NCBI GenBank assembly: GCA_036346405.1
Contig: CM070567.1
Span: forward strand, 48,409,633-48,473,632
Reading direction: 5' to 3'
DNA: 64,000 nt
DNA from: Phyllostachys edulis
Taxonomy: Eukaryota > Streptophyta > Magnoliopsida > Poales > Poaceae
The notes under the pieces were generated by a model. That model made no database searches. It was given only the letters and a program-made list of their open reading frames with translations, and was not told where the DNA came from. A program made the position numbers and the translations under genes. The stretch's first letter is position 1. Every line of letters begins with the position of its first letter. Below are positions 20,267-32,381 of this stretch, piece after piece.

Positions 20267-22727
20267 TAGTTGAATGCCCGTGCTTTACTACAAATTAAAA
20301 AAATTATAGTCTCATCACGTCGGATTGTTAACTGTCATTGTACTCAGCGACACGATCTAGACTGTTGGTGCTCTGTTTATCGATCTAATGAACGCCGAAA
20401 AAGGTAAGGATGACGAAACGACAACCAACTCCTATTTTTAATTTTAAAGAACATGTTTTATAGTTGGATGCACTCCTAGAGTAAAAAAAAAATGTTGCAG
20501 TATTATCGAGTAAGCTACATGAACATGCCTAAATTACGATAAAGCATCCACTTTTCTTTTAAAAAAATGGAGAAGTGAATCATGAGAGAGAGAATCTCAA
20601 TCCTTTTCTCAGAAGAAAGACTACTCTCTCCTGCCTACTCTCTCCTGCCGTAGACTGGTTTGGACATACGTGGTTATACCTGTAGTTAAACTTGGTAAAA
20701 TTTAAATATTTGTATTTTAATGAATATTTAGATTGAGTATATGAAAATGGTATGTTTAGATTTGTCTCACAAAGTACTTTCATAATATTATAATATTTTA
20801 TTTATATATTACAATAGAAATTAGTTATCAAAGTTGTGTTTTGAAGATCGTGTCGATAACCAAAACGTCACTCTTCTGTGACCGAATGGAGTACTAATTA
20901 ACTATAGTTTGTATCATCAAACAATAGCTTGTTCTATTGGAGAAGCATCTCTTCGCTCTTCAAAAGCAATTACCATCTGCTTAAAAATAATGATATGATG
21001 CAAAGGCAAGTCCGATGTGAGCCGAGAATGGGGAATGTGTTCGTGTCATCCAACTTTGTGCCGATGAGAAAGCCAACATCTTGCAGAAACACCGTATAAA
21101 TCCCAACAATACTGAAGTTGCATGCGTAAGCAGAACCAATATCATTAATATTTACTCCTAGTCCCTAATAGGACCGAAGCAAAATAATGAAATGTGATCT
21201 TCGAATTGAAGTGCATCCACTCGATTTCTCGTTGTTCTTTCATTCTCGCATTGTACAATCTGTATCTTTGCGATTGAGATTGCAAAAGAAATGGCGAAAA
21301 TACAACGCTTTTCTTCATCTTACGTAGGATTGAAAAGAAGCCTTGGCAAATGCTCGCTTAGAGCTTCGTGCGATACAATCATGCAAGTGTACAGTGCCAA
21401 AAGATTTCAATTAGGGTGTTCATCGACTGCAGCCTTGGCAAAGCGTAAAAGTTACAAATGCCGATTAGCTCGATGTCGAAGATGAGTGTACTAAGAGTGG
21501 AACCCTCACCATTGGCAAGGCGTGTTGGGTTGAATATAGTAGTAAATAGTCTGCCGATCAAAGAACGCACATGAAACAACAGCAAAATTAGTCTTCCATT
21601 AAGCCTTATCGCCATAATTTCAATGATAAATATTTTTTTATCTAAGCACATCCATATGTCCGAGCTAATTCTAGGATAATCCATTTTTAATATATAATAC
21701 GTCCAATGTAAAAGAACAAGTAGGAATTGCCTAAATTGTAGAAACTTCACCACCACGAGTAATGTAAAATAACAAGTCCGGAATTCTTGATAGCACAAAA
21801 CCTCCTTTTTTTTCGAAGCAGTCAGAGCACAAAACTTACATTAGGAGGAATGGGTTCTTGTGACGTGTTCGTATCCCCGTGATTTGAGGAATGAACACAC
21901 GCGAATACCACCAACTCATGGACTTCATCTTCTTTGCTTCCATACCGGTATAACTCAGATGACTCGTGATATTAGATTATGGCGAGATTATCACCATCCC
22001 CGATGATTCGAAACAAACAACCCAAGAAATGTATTGAGTGGGACATCAGATAAAAGAAAAACATTGGCCGAGATGGCAATACCATGATAACAAACAATTC
22101 TCAAGGAAGAACCATGACTCCATAAGAACAGATACTTCTCTAAATGCATCCAGTCTCTGTGAACCTGGAGCCAGTAAATTTTCTTCTTTTTAATAAATAC
22201 AATTGGAGATATGTTTGTTATAGATAGTACATGAATGCTCATCTAAAATTTCCTTCCAACAGATTATCTCATTGTATATGCCACAATGATCCAGTACATC
22301 TTATCTAACAAAATAAATACTATCAGCAACAGACTACAAAATCTACAGAACATTGTTGCCCAGCACAAAGGTATGAAATTGCTGCAGAGGAGCAACTTTG
22401 CTACAGGAAAAGGAGATAATACTCATGTACCGGCTGGTAACCACTTACCGGAGGGGGGCCGGGATATGGGGTCCCGGCCGGTTTTTCAAATTCAAATTCA
22501 AAATTTCAGATTTCGAATGGTTTTTAATCAAATTTGAACGAATTTCATCCTGAGAAAAACCGGTTTGACCGTAACCGGATAGTAACGATCGGTTACATCG
22601 GTCCCGTCTCACAATGGATTACTACATGATCCGGTTATGTGATCCTTGCTCGTGTAGGCCCTTTTGCCCACTAAAATAACAAAGATATTGGTGGTTTCAT
22701 TATTCTTGGAGCATTTCTTGAATTCCT
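20267..22727. other. 3' part of the Helitron, no gene recognised
   Basis: AT-rich. A stretch near 20680-20895 ends in a Stowaway-like TIR remnant (GTGACCGAATGGAGTAC). At 22430-22640 there is an isolated GC-rich piece rich in ACCGG (CGGTTTTTCAAATTCAAATT, AAACCGGTTTGACCG) that looks like a fragment of another DNA element. No coding evidence. Confidence 0.4.
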
Positions 22728-23173
22728 TCAGAGACCAAAGTAACATAGTGTCGAATTCCATTTCGTTGTCAACATACTTGGTCCATGTGGCCTTGTATCG
22801 TTCAAAGCAACATCAAGCCATGGTTTCATGTTCCGTTAAAGTGTATCACCGCGAAGACCACGGATCACCTCAGATCGATCTTTGGGATTATACCTAAGAC
22901 CCATTACATGCCATGACTTATCGAGTGGCTTTGTATTGCCATAGAAGGCCATCAGTCCAGCTGGTAGAATGGATGTTGGATCCCAGAGGTCGCCGTCCTC
23001 ATTCTGCAATGAAAATATTGGGCGGTGCACAAAAAAAATGCATACCATGTTACCACTAATGATGCAGAAATGGGCAGCTAACAGCATCATTTGCATAATG
23101 GAATACAGAAGGTACACAGGAAAGAACAACACATAGCATATCTTTAGCCAGAAGGACATGCAAACATAACTTG

Positions 23174-24797
23174 TGTTGCGCACAGAATTGTGCTACGCAC
23201 AACACAATGATCGCGGCAGCAACAAAGTGCTCCGGATCTTATCACCAACGCTAGCCGCTTAAGCGAGCTAGTCGTGGCGCTAGCCGCTGACGATTGCTTT
23301 TGCACGGTTTTGATCTTGCCGGACAGGAAGCAAAAGAGGTTGGAAAGGTACGGGACTACAAGGAACTATGAATAAAAGTAGATGTGATTGGTATTTAATC
23401 GATTGGTTTTTTTTTAACAATTGGCCATGACCCTTTTAAAGGGCATCAGGTCTTAGCCGTAAAAGATCAGAACTCCGAAAATAAGATTACAGATATGATT
23501 CGATTATGATCTTCAAACTTTCTATAACTAATAAATCTTTCCTATTTAAACACGTCCTGGATGCTCTGGCAAGAAATCTTCATGGAAAGTCTTGAAAAAG
23601 ATCCTTGCGAAAAAGTCTCGAGGAGGTCTTCGCAGAAAATCTGCATGGAAGGTCTTGAACAAAGCATAGTAGTTCCGCCAACTACGAATCGGAATGACCG
23701 CGATACGGTAATACCGTGCACCATGAGCCGGTCGTACCTCTTTGACAATAGCTGGTTGTCTTGAAGAAATCTTCGTGGAAAGTCTCCTGATAAAAATCGA
23801 TATGCGGTATTACCGCCATAAAACATTCGGTACTACCGTGGTGCGGTAGTACCGCTCCACACTGCGGAACTACCGTTTCACAGAAATGTTCCAAAGCTTC
23901 AGAGACACACACTCTGCCACGTGGGCGGCCTAGATTGAAATGGCCAATCGGACCACGTGTTTTTAGCCGTTAGATCTAGACACTGTTTGGCGGTCCGAAT
24001 GTTCACCTGCTTTTGGGCCGTCCGATTTCAATCGGACGTCTCACAAGTCCCTTCACGTTCAGACGGTCTGAACGTTCACAGCGATCTGGACCATCCGATT
24101 TCAATCGGACGTTACCAAGAATCCATTTCAGATCAAGTGACTGCGGTAGTACCGCTTGCATATTTATGTAGTACCGCCAAGTAGTTCCAAAAACACGGAT
24201 ACTGTCAGAAACATTCGGTACTACCTTTGTGCGGTAGTACCGCTTCATATTGCGGAAGTACCGCTTCACAGAAACGCTTCAAAGACCTCAGAAACGCACG
24301 TCTCGCCACGTGGACGGCCCAGATTGATTTGGCCTTTCGGATCGCATGTTATAGCCGTCGAATCTGGGCACTGTTCGGACGGTCTGAACGTTCACCTGCT
24401 TTTGGGCCGTCCGATTTCAATCGGACGCCTCACAAGTCCCTTTATGTTCAGACGGTCCGAACGTTCACAGTAATCTGGACCGTACGATTTTAATCGGACG
24501 TCTCAAGGAATCCTACGTAAAGTGACTTGCAGTCGTACCGTTACATACTCGCGGTAGTACCGCTCAGCGGTAGTTCCGCACTTAACATGTCGGTACTACT
24601 GATTTAGCTGTCACTTGCCAAAAACCACAATTTCAACAAAACTCAAATACGATCTGAACGGCATACGGTACTACCGCTTAGTAATGCACGGTCATACCGC
24701 TTAGATGGTGGTTCTGCCGATCAACTATAGCTCTGAAACCAGAATCTCTCAAGAGGTCTTTAAAACCTTTTACAGATGCCAAATCTTATCATCAACA
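23174..24797 (-). repeat. 3' LTR of the gypsy element
   Basis: 1624 bp; near-identical over long stretches to 32382-34012 apart from scattered substitutions and a diverged block near 23245-23310. It contains GCGGTAGTACCGC palindromes at 23843-23855, 24231-24243 and 24551-24563, repeated TTTCAATCGGACG boxes and GGACGGTC.GAACGTTCAC boxes. A TTTAAATAGG box (minus strand, about 23541) may be the promoter TATA. Confidence 0.9.
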
Positions 24798-24815
24798 CAT
24801 GCCCCCCTGTTTTTT
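24798..24815 (-). other. Polypurine tract of the gypsy element
   Basis: On the minus strand AAAACAGGGGGGCATG lies directly before the 3' LTR start TGTTGATG at 24797. Confidence 0.75.
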
Positions 24816-24934
24816 GGTAAACGAATACGTTTACCACAAAAATATCTTCAATTGTTCCTCAGGATGATGATCAAGCACCAGCCATATGTATATTTCTTAG
24901 GATGATGATCAGCAACTCATCGGCCATGTGCTTC

Positions 24935-25900
24935 TCAAGCATTTTGCCAAACACTCGGATAGTATTTTTTCAAATATTTGCCATTAAGAGCTTTAGACAG
25001 CCTATCTCCCTGTAAATTTTGCACTATATATGAATTTCCAGGAACAATCTCTATAACTTTATATGGACCTTCCCAATTTGGGGACCAGCTCCCAAATTTA
25101 TTATCTTTGTGTCCAACAGGCAAAATCGTCTTCCAAACTAAGTCTCCTATTTGAAACGATTTTTCCTTTACTTTCTTATTGTAAGCCTTGGCCACCCTCA
25201 TTTTATCTTTCTCAATTTCCCTCAAAGCTCTTAACCTCTCATCTGCAACTTCATCTATCCTGTCCATCATCAAGTTATGATAATCTTCGGCCGACAAATC
25301 ATTTTGCCTGGCCACTCTGGAAGCATTCAAATGTACCTCAATAGGTAAAACAGTTTCTTGCCCATATACTAATTCAAACGGTGTTACCTTTGTAGCACTA
25401 TGTTTAGATATACCGTGAGCCCATAATGCTTCAGATAGCACCTCATGCCACCTCTTAGGGTGTTCCTCTATCTTTTTCTTAATGAGCCTAATTAAAATTT
25501 TATTACTTGACTCGGCCTGACCATTGGCCTGAGCATAATAAGGCGAGGAATTAAGAAGCTTGATTCTACGTGATTCGGCAAACTCCTGTACTTGGTGAGA
25601 CATAAAAGATGAAGCTTGATCAGTAGTCAAAGTTTGTGGTATGCCGAATCTATAAATAATATGCTCCAAAATAAAACTGATCACCTCCTTATGAATCATG
25701 TTTTTGAGAGGAACAACTTTTGTCCACTTTGTAAAATAATCGGTAGCTACTAAAACAAAACGATGACCTTTAGAAGATGCAGGGTGTATTTGGCCGATAA
25801 AATCTAAACCTCATCTACGAAACGGCCACGGTTTAATTATAGGATGCAACATAGCAGCACGTGCCAATTGCACATCATCAAACTTTTGACATGACTCATA
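24935..25900 (-). pseudogene. Gypsy integrase, one in-frame stop
   Basis: The minus-strand frame carries GLDFIGQ...FVLVATDYFTKW (first catalytic Asp), TLTTDQASSFMSHQ (second Asp), YAQANGQAESSNK (catalytic Glu), ATKVTPFELVYGQE and a C-terminal GDLVWK...FGSWSPNWEGPYKV (GPY/F-like). The H-H-C-C finger begins upstream near 26020 (EVHEGICGTHQSAHK). TGA at 25811-25813 replaces the Trp expected in RGWGLDFIG. No chromodomain follows KKYYPSVWQ. This completes DNA integration activity in intact relatives. Confidence 0.9.
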
Positions 25901-26698
25901 CCCTTTGTAATATCTAAAAAAATCTTCTAACATAGTCGGCCAATAGAAACAAACTCTTCTTAATAACCATTTCATTTTATGAGCCGACTGATGTGTACCA
26001 CATATACCTTCATGCACTTCACCTACAGCAACTTTAGACTGATCCGAACCCAAGCATTTAAAAAGTAACCCATCTATGGTTCGGCAATACAACTCTCCAT
26101 CAAGCAGTGTATATTTTAATGCTTGTCGCCGAAATTTTCTATCAACAGATTGACTAGGATTTTCTAAATAACTAATTAGAGGCCTTCTCCAGTCATTAGG
26201 TTCAGCAACACTTGATGTTTCCAAAGTATCCGAACCACCAACATGTTGTCCGGCCATGCAGATTGCAGCACCTCCAAGCATCGACTTTTCTATCATGAAC
26301 AATTTACCCCTTTTAACTTGATAACCAGATACTTGTTGTGCTAGGTCATTTGCTCTAACATTCTCTTCTCTAGATATATAACTAATAGTAAAATCATCCA
26401 GAGTTGCTATGATCTCTAAACATTTTTCCAAATAGCTATTTAGTGATCCATCAAAGCATTGATACACCTTTGACACTTGCTGGACCACCAACAGTGAATC
26501 ACCAAATGCTTCTATACTCTTTACATCCATGGACTCTAAAATTTGTAATCCTAACAGGAGAGCTTCATACTCGGCCTGATTGTTGGTACAAAAGTACTCT
26601 AAGCAAACTAATGTTTCAAAAGTGACATCTCTAGGTGAAACCAGCGCAATACCAACACCTTGTCCTTCTTTACAAGCTGAGCCATCAAAGTATAATTT
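25814..26698 (-). pseudogene. Second (plant-type) RNase H domain and integrase zinc-finger region of the gypsy element
   Basis: After TGA at 26699-26701 the frame reads KLYFDGSACKEGQGVGIALV (D1), NNQAEYEALLLGL (E), SIEAFGDSLLVVQQV (D2) and VRANDLAQ (final acidic site), an RNase H fold separate from the RT-linked one. Further along come the HHCC finger residues EVHEGICGTHQSAH...YESCQKF. Dual RNase H is a mark of Tat/Ogre/Retand-type gypsy elements. Confidence 0.8.
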
Positions 26699-27946
26699 TC
26701 ATGGACGTACAGATAGATAGTCAACTAGCTCTATATCATTATCAATCCTATGATCAACAATGAAATCAGCTACAATCTGACCTTTCATAGATTTCAAAGA
26801 TTCATAAGCCAAATCATACTCTATTAATGCATAAGCCCACTTTCCAATCCTACCACTCAAAATCGATTGCTGCAACATGTACTTAATGACATCGGTTTGA
26901 CAGGCAATAACACAAGTGCTAGACAGCAAATAATGCCTCAACTTGGAACAAGCATAATACAAGGATAAACATAATTTTTCAACAAATGCATACCTTGTCT
27001 CAGCTCCCAGCAGGCGTCTACTCAAGAAAGTAATAACATATTCTTTGCCGTCCATTACTTGTGTCAAAACAACACCAATAACATATTCTTGTGCAGCAAT
27101 ATAAAGCCGAAATGGTATCCCGGCTTTGGGCACCCTCAACACAGGAGGTGTAGACAAATGCCTTTTAATTTCTTTAAACGCTTGTTGCTATTCTACCCCC
27201 CAAGTAAATTCGATCTCTTTCTTTAACCGAAGTATAGGGGTGAATGCACTAACTCTATCAGATAAGTTGGATATGAACCTCCTCAAATAATTCACTTTCC
27301 CAAGGAACTTTTGCATGTCTCTTTTGCACTGTGGCGTCTTCACTTTCTTAATAGCCTTTATTTTGGTAGGATCTACTTCTATGCCTCTCTCATGTATTAT
27401 AAACCCTAAGAGCTTACCAGCCGACACACCAAAAGCACATTTGAGTGGGTTCATTTTCAAACCATACTGACGCATCCGTTCAAAGGCTAGACATAAATCG
27501 GCTAAGTGATGGTCCATACTATCCGATTTAACAACTATATCGTCAATGTATACTTCAGAACAACACCAAGTAGGTCATGAAAGATCAAATTCATGGCCCT
27601 TTGATAAGTAGCACCGGCATTCTTTAAACCAAAAGTCGTGACAGCCCACTCAAACAATTCAACAAAACCGGAACATCGAAAGGCCGTTTTAGACATCTTC
27701 TTCAACCATAAAAATCTGATTATACCCAGCATTACCATCTAGGAAACTAATTACTCTATGTCCTAAAGCATCATTAATTAACATGTCAGCTATAGGCATA
27801 GGAAACTCGTCTTTAGGGGTGGCTTTATTTAAATCCCTAAAATCAATGCACACCCTCAACTTACCAGTGTTCTTCTTCTCAACCGGGACAATGTTAGAAA
27901 CCCATTCAGCATATCTATATGGCCTAATAAAACCAGCCTTCAACAA
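26699..27946 (-). pseudogene. Gypsy reverse transcriptase and first RNase H, frameshifted
   Basis: 27689-27946 encodes LLKAGFIRPYRYAEWVSNIV, KLRVCIDFRDLNKATPKDEF and SFLDGNAGYNQI (first catalytic Asp region). 27535-27738, in another frame, gives VTTFGLKNAGATYQRAMN. The YIDD box follows near 27535 after a second shift. 27188-27517 covers the thumb (HLADLCLAFERMRQYGLKMN). After TAG at 27188-27190, 26699-27157 gives RNase H (LRVPKAGIPFRLYIAAQEYV, FLSRRLLGAETRY, IVADFIVDH). Confidence 0.9.
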
Positions 27947-29470
27947 TCATCCTATTTCTTCCTTGACCCGATCATATATATTAGGATTAAACCTTCTAGG
28001 TGGCTGCTTATAAGGCCTAAAACCAGACTTAATAGGTAACTGATGCTCAACTAGCTCTCGAGAAAGTCCTGGCATCTCATGATACTCCCAAGCAAAGCAA
28101 TCAACATATTCTTTAAGCAACTCTATCACTTTGCTCTTATGTTCAATAGGCATATTCTTGTTTATAAATGTCGGCCTAGGAGTAGTTTCATTGCCTATGT
28201 CAACCTCCTCCAATGGGTCAGCCGACGAGAAACCTTGTCCTAACTTCTCTACTTCATTAAAATCATCAATAGCCTCGCAATTATCGTTCTTATTTGACCG
28301 ATATTGTTCTGTACGCTGCTGCAACCATTGCAAGCTATTTCCTTTATTCATTTATAACACCATATTGCTAAACCGAGCTACAGAAGCCGGCTGTATAGAC
28401 ACGGGTACAAAACCATCCTTGGTGACACTAAGATAATCATAACTAGAAAGGTCTAAACCTGTTAAACATTGAACATCACCATGCTGCCAATCAGCTGAGG
28501 CATCGGCCAAAGCCACATAAGCCGATGTATCTGCTTGAACCACTTCTACGTCATCATCGATCCATTGTATTAAAATCTGATGCAGTGTAGAAGGTACGCA
28601 GCGATTTGCATGTATCTAGTCACGACCCAATAAGAAGCTATAATTACCTTGCACGTCGACGACAAAGAAAGCCGTAGGTAGAGTTTTGCTCCCAACAGTA
28701 AGCTCCATGGATATAACACCCTTGGCCTCCATAGACTCACCCGTGAAACCATTAAGCATCAAATTAGTCTTTATAAGTTCGCTGTCCTCTTGCCCTAATT
28801 TTTTGAAAACCGAATATGGCATCAAGTTCACAGCAGCCCCATCATCAACTAACATTCTAGAAATCGACCTACCATTTATATGTCCCCTAACATATAATGG
28901 TTTCAAATGTCGGCTTGATTCTTTGGGCTTCTCGAAAATGGCTTCTTTAGGGCCAAAACATAACTGACTAACCTCTTCACTAGTAATCTGAAATTCTGAA
29001 GGTAATGTGAACACCATATTGATATCCATACCTTGACGAGATGGAGTGTCATCTTTAATCATTGGAGATCCTTCATAATCTAGCAAATCATCCTCATCAT
29101 CATCATGCACTTGAGCTGGTGTCTCGATTGTCTTCACCCTCCACTCTCTTCGGATAGGCACCATAGGCTTTATTTCATTGAATATTTCGTCTCTCATTTT
29201 TTCTGCCTTGGCCTCTCTAAGTTCTTGCATTTGCATCCGCTGTAACCTCCTCTTTTGGGAATGAGAAAGCCCAGGAGGACACCAACGAGGCTGTGGCTTT
29301 GTCCCAGGCAGCAAAGACATTTTTTCTTTAAGCTTTCCCACTGTTTTTGGTGCTTCAAAATCAACATGCAACGCAGTTTGCTCGGCTGCCATCAGAGCTA
29401 AACCGGTGTCTCTGGCATCAGAACTATGGTATTGTTTGGGTCAGTGTAGTCGTGGTCGCGCCCGCATCAA
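27947..29470 (-). pseudogene. Gypsy protease and linker to RT, with in-frame stops
   Basis: The pol frame opens upstream of 29392. It encodes PRWCPPGLSHSQKRRLQRMQ, then the aspartic protease site ISRMLVDDGAAVNLMPYSVF, then SFLLGRD. Stops: TAG at 28616-28618 (Trp expected), TAA at 28352-28354 (Gln fits) and TGA at 27947-27949 (Arg fits). The catalytic triplet is D-G-A in place of D-[ST]-G, a form also found in related plant elements. The pol frame differs from the gag frame by one register, so expression in the ancestor may have used frameshifting, or an indel has occurred. Confidence 0.85.
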
Positions 29471-32288
29471 CTACGTGGTCTTCTTCCGCTATGTGTTTCC
29501 CATTGCTGATTTTTGAAACAACAGCAGCTGATTGTTCTTGCTTTTCTTCTTGTTTGATACTTGACTCTTTTGCTTTTGAATTCACATCTGGTTCTTCACC
29601 CAAATGATCACCACCCTTGATACGATACACTTTCTTCACCACTCTATTATTCCTCCCATTGTAAGACTGATTTCTTTGATCAAAACGGTCGTTATTAGGA
29701 CGTGACAATCTATCAAACACAGGACTTCTGGGTGCTGTCCACCCCGGATGGAATGGTCCTAAAGGCATTGGAGGTGGCATTCATAGACCATACCAACCCT
29801 ATGGTGGACAAGGAGGAAAACCAATAGGAGGAGGACCCCATGGGACAGGCATTGGTGGTCCAAAAGGAGGGCAAAGTGCTGCTGCATGGAAATCCTCTTG
29901 ACAACGGTCCCGACCATCAAATTTTTGCTTTGTGGGTGACCTTGGCCGCTTGAAATTATTTAGCCGATTAGCACTGTTTTGGCCAGCCTTGCTTTCCTCA
30001 TATTTAGCCAAAAGCTCTTTGAATGTAGGTTTCGGCCTTCCAACTCTTTTGATGGTCTTGCCTTTACCTCCATTAACCTTCCAGTGATCGACTTCTGGGC
30101 TTTTCGGTTTGATCATTTTTGGCTTAACAACTGGCACCACCTCAGATTTTGATGTCCTTATGCCCCCCATGTCTACCACCACACTTTTGCCTTTTGTAGA
30201 TTCGGCTTGAGATGGCCGAATAAGTATTTTCTTGTTCTCGAAATCAATTACATTAACAGGGAAGGGGTTGTGATCTAACTGCATTTTTGGACCTTCAACA
30301 AATTTCAATCGTCCCTCATTAATGGCTGATTGAACCTGTCGACGAAAAACATTGCAATCATTACTGGCATGAGAATAGGAATTGTGCCATTTAAAATATG
30401 CACGTCTTTTCAATTCTTCGGGTGCCGGTATAACATGATTGTCAGGCAACTTGATCTGTTTTTCTTGCAACAAATAATCAAAAATTCTATCACACTTAGC
30501 AACATCAAAGGTGTACTTAATTTCCTCTTGCCGATTTTTTTGTGAAACCAGCTTTAAGGCTGAACAAGCAAATGGTTTAGATTTTGAAGACCAAGCCCAT
30601 TCGGCCACACAAACATCAATATCGTTATCGTCCAAATTTTCAGACTCATACTCAAGCATGTGAACATTAGGACGATCTACTTTTATTTTGTCACCTGACT
30701 TCTGAAAATTTCTAAACTCTTTAACCCGGCTTTCTTGTGCCAGAGCTTTTTGCAATACTTGGCTAACATCTAAGAAATCATGACTTTCTAGCTTTTCTTT
30801 CAAGTGAGAAAGTAAACCCGAATAGGCTAAATCAGCTAGGTCTTTATCAGAAATTATTAGCTTAAAACATCGGTTTCTTGTTTCTCTAAACCTCCTAATG
30901 TAATCAGCAACAGGCTCATTGTATTTTTGTTTAACCGATGATAAATGTGACAATCTTAACTCAGTATCACCAGTATAAAAATACTCATGAAACTTTTGCT
31001 CTAACTGGGACCATGTATGCACAGAGTTAGGTGCAAGTGAAGTATACCAATTGAATGCAGTACCAGACAGAGACAAAGGAAATAATCTTATCATTAAAGC
31101 ATCGCTAGCACTAGTTTCATCACATTGCACAATAAATTGACCTATATGCTCTAATGTGGATTTGCCATCATCTCCAGTAAACTTGGCAAACTCAGGTACT
31201 CTAAATCCCCTGGGATATTGCACAGTATCGTAAACATCAAAGTATGGTTTTTGATATGCACGTGATCTTCCTTTAGGCTCTACCCCAAATGTTTCTCTAA
31301 AAATGCTAGCTACTTGCTCTCTAATGCTTTCAGGTCCAGCACATGTTTTGGCCGTAGGCCGATTAGGCGTCACATTGGCTGGTTGTTATGGTCTGAGAGC
31401 ATTAGGTTGAGGTGCGCCATAGGCATATTGTGGGATTTGGTTCGGCTGTGCATGTGATGTGGGCTGTAAAGATTTGTTAAAATAACTGTCTGGCAATGGC
31501 CCATATGCAGTGCCTGAACCTTGAGGAGGTATGGGAGGTGTACTGTAAGCCACCGTGTAGTATGAAGGCACAAATGCACTTGTTGAATTTTCGTCTACTC
31601 GGCCATGATAATTAGCTACATATGGAGCCGAGCTTACTAAATTAAGTGAGCCATTTGATAATGTGAAAATAGTTGGTGTGCCCCCCTGAGTAACAGCATT
31701 TGGTGCCATAAACGATGGCGCCCCAATATCAACCGAACCTCCGACAATAGTTCGGCTACAGGCATGTTGTATTGGTGCATCTTGTTGTGTAGTTGCATGT
31801 AACATAGGGGAAACCGATGCATCAAAAGGTACAAGCTCATGATGAATTTTGCTAGCATTACTACATGTTGCAGTATCAATATTACTAGCTAAGGGCTGCT
31901 TTTTATTTGTCTCATCTTGCAATTCAAGCATCACAGCCCTGAGACGACTAGATAGCAACCTGTCTAAGGTATTGGATACTGAGGCACCTATTTGTTGATC
32001 AATTATCAAAGCAACTTGTTCTTCAGTAAGAGATGCATTACTCACAGTAGGCTTTACCTCAGGCCTGGTGTAGATAGATGGTAATTCACCTTCTTTCATA
32101 ATGACACCTTGCCTGGTCTTCTGGAAGCATGACAACATCAACTTGTCGAATTCCAATTTATGCTTTTCGTACTCCTGACGATACTCCTCGGGCAGATCCT
32201 CAAGCGTGGGAGTGATGATGTTTTTTGCATCAACAGTAGAACCATCCTTTGCCATGGTTGCAGTGATTACACCCCTGGCTCGGTGCAA
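29424..32288 (-). pseudogene. Gypsy gag, interrupted by stops
   Basis: One minus-strand frame runs from ATG at 32288 to 29424 and is broken only by TAA at 31386-31388, TAG at 29799-29801 and TGA at 29781-29783. It holds a retrotransposon gag core (KFTGDDGKSTLEHIGQFIVQ, GTAFNWYTSLAPNSVHTWSQ, EQKFHEYFYTGDTELRLSHL, YIRRFRETRNRCF) and a C-terminal Pro-rich region. I saw no clear CCHC knuckle. In intact elements this protein builds the virus-like particle. Confidence 0.9.
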
Positions 32289-32358
32289 ACAATGCAGCTT
32301 TCTTCTTGATCTTTGCCCAGGGAAGAGCTCGGCTGTAGCTTATAGCCGAACCAGTCGT

Positions 32359-32376
32359 TCCCCAGCGGAGTCGCCA
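32359..32376 (-). other. Primer binding site of the gypsy element
   Basis: The minus strand reads TGGCGACTCCGCTGGGGA, five bases inside the 5' LTR end. It has the TGG start that pairs with the CCA of a tRNA. I cannot name the tRNA with confidence. Confidence 0.75.
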
Positions 32377-32381
32377 ATTTG

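Noticed and set aside
20423..22640. Possible exons in the AT-rich Helitron tail
   Set aside because: No splice-consistent coding blocks and no homology that I could recognise.
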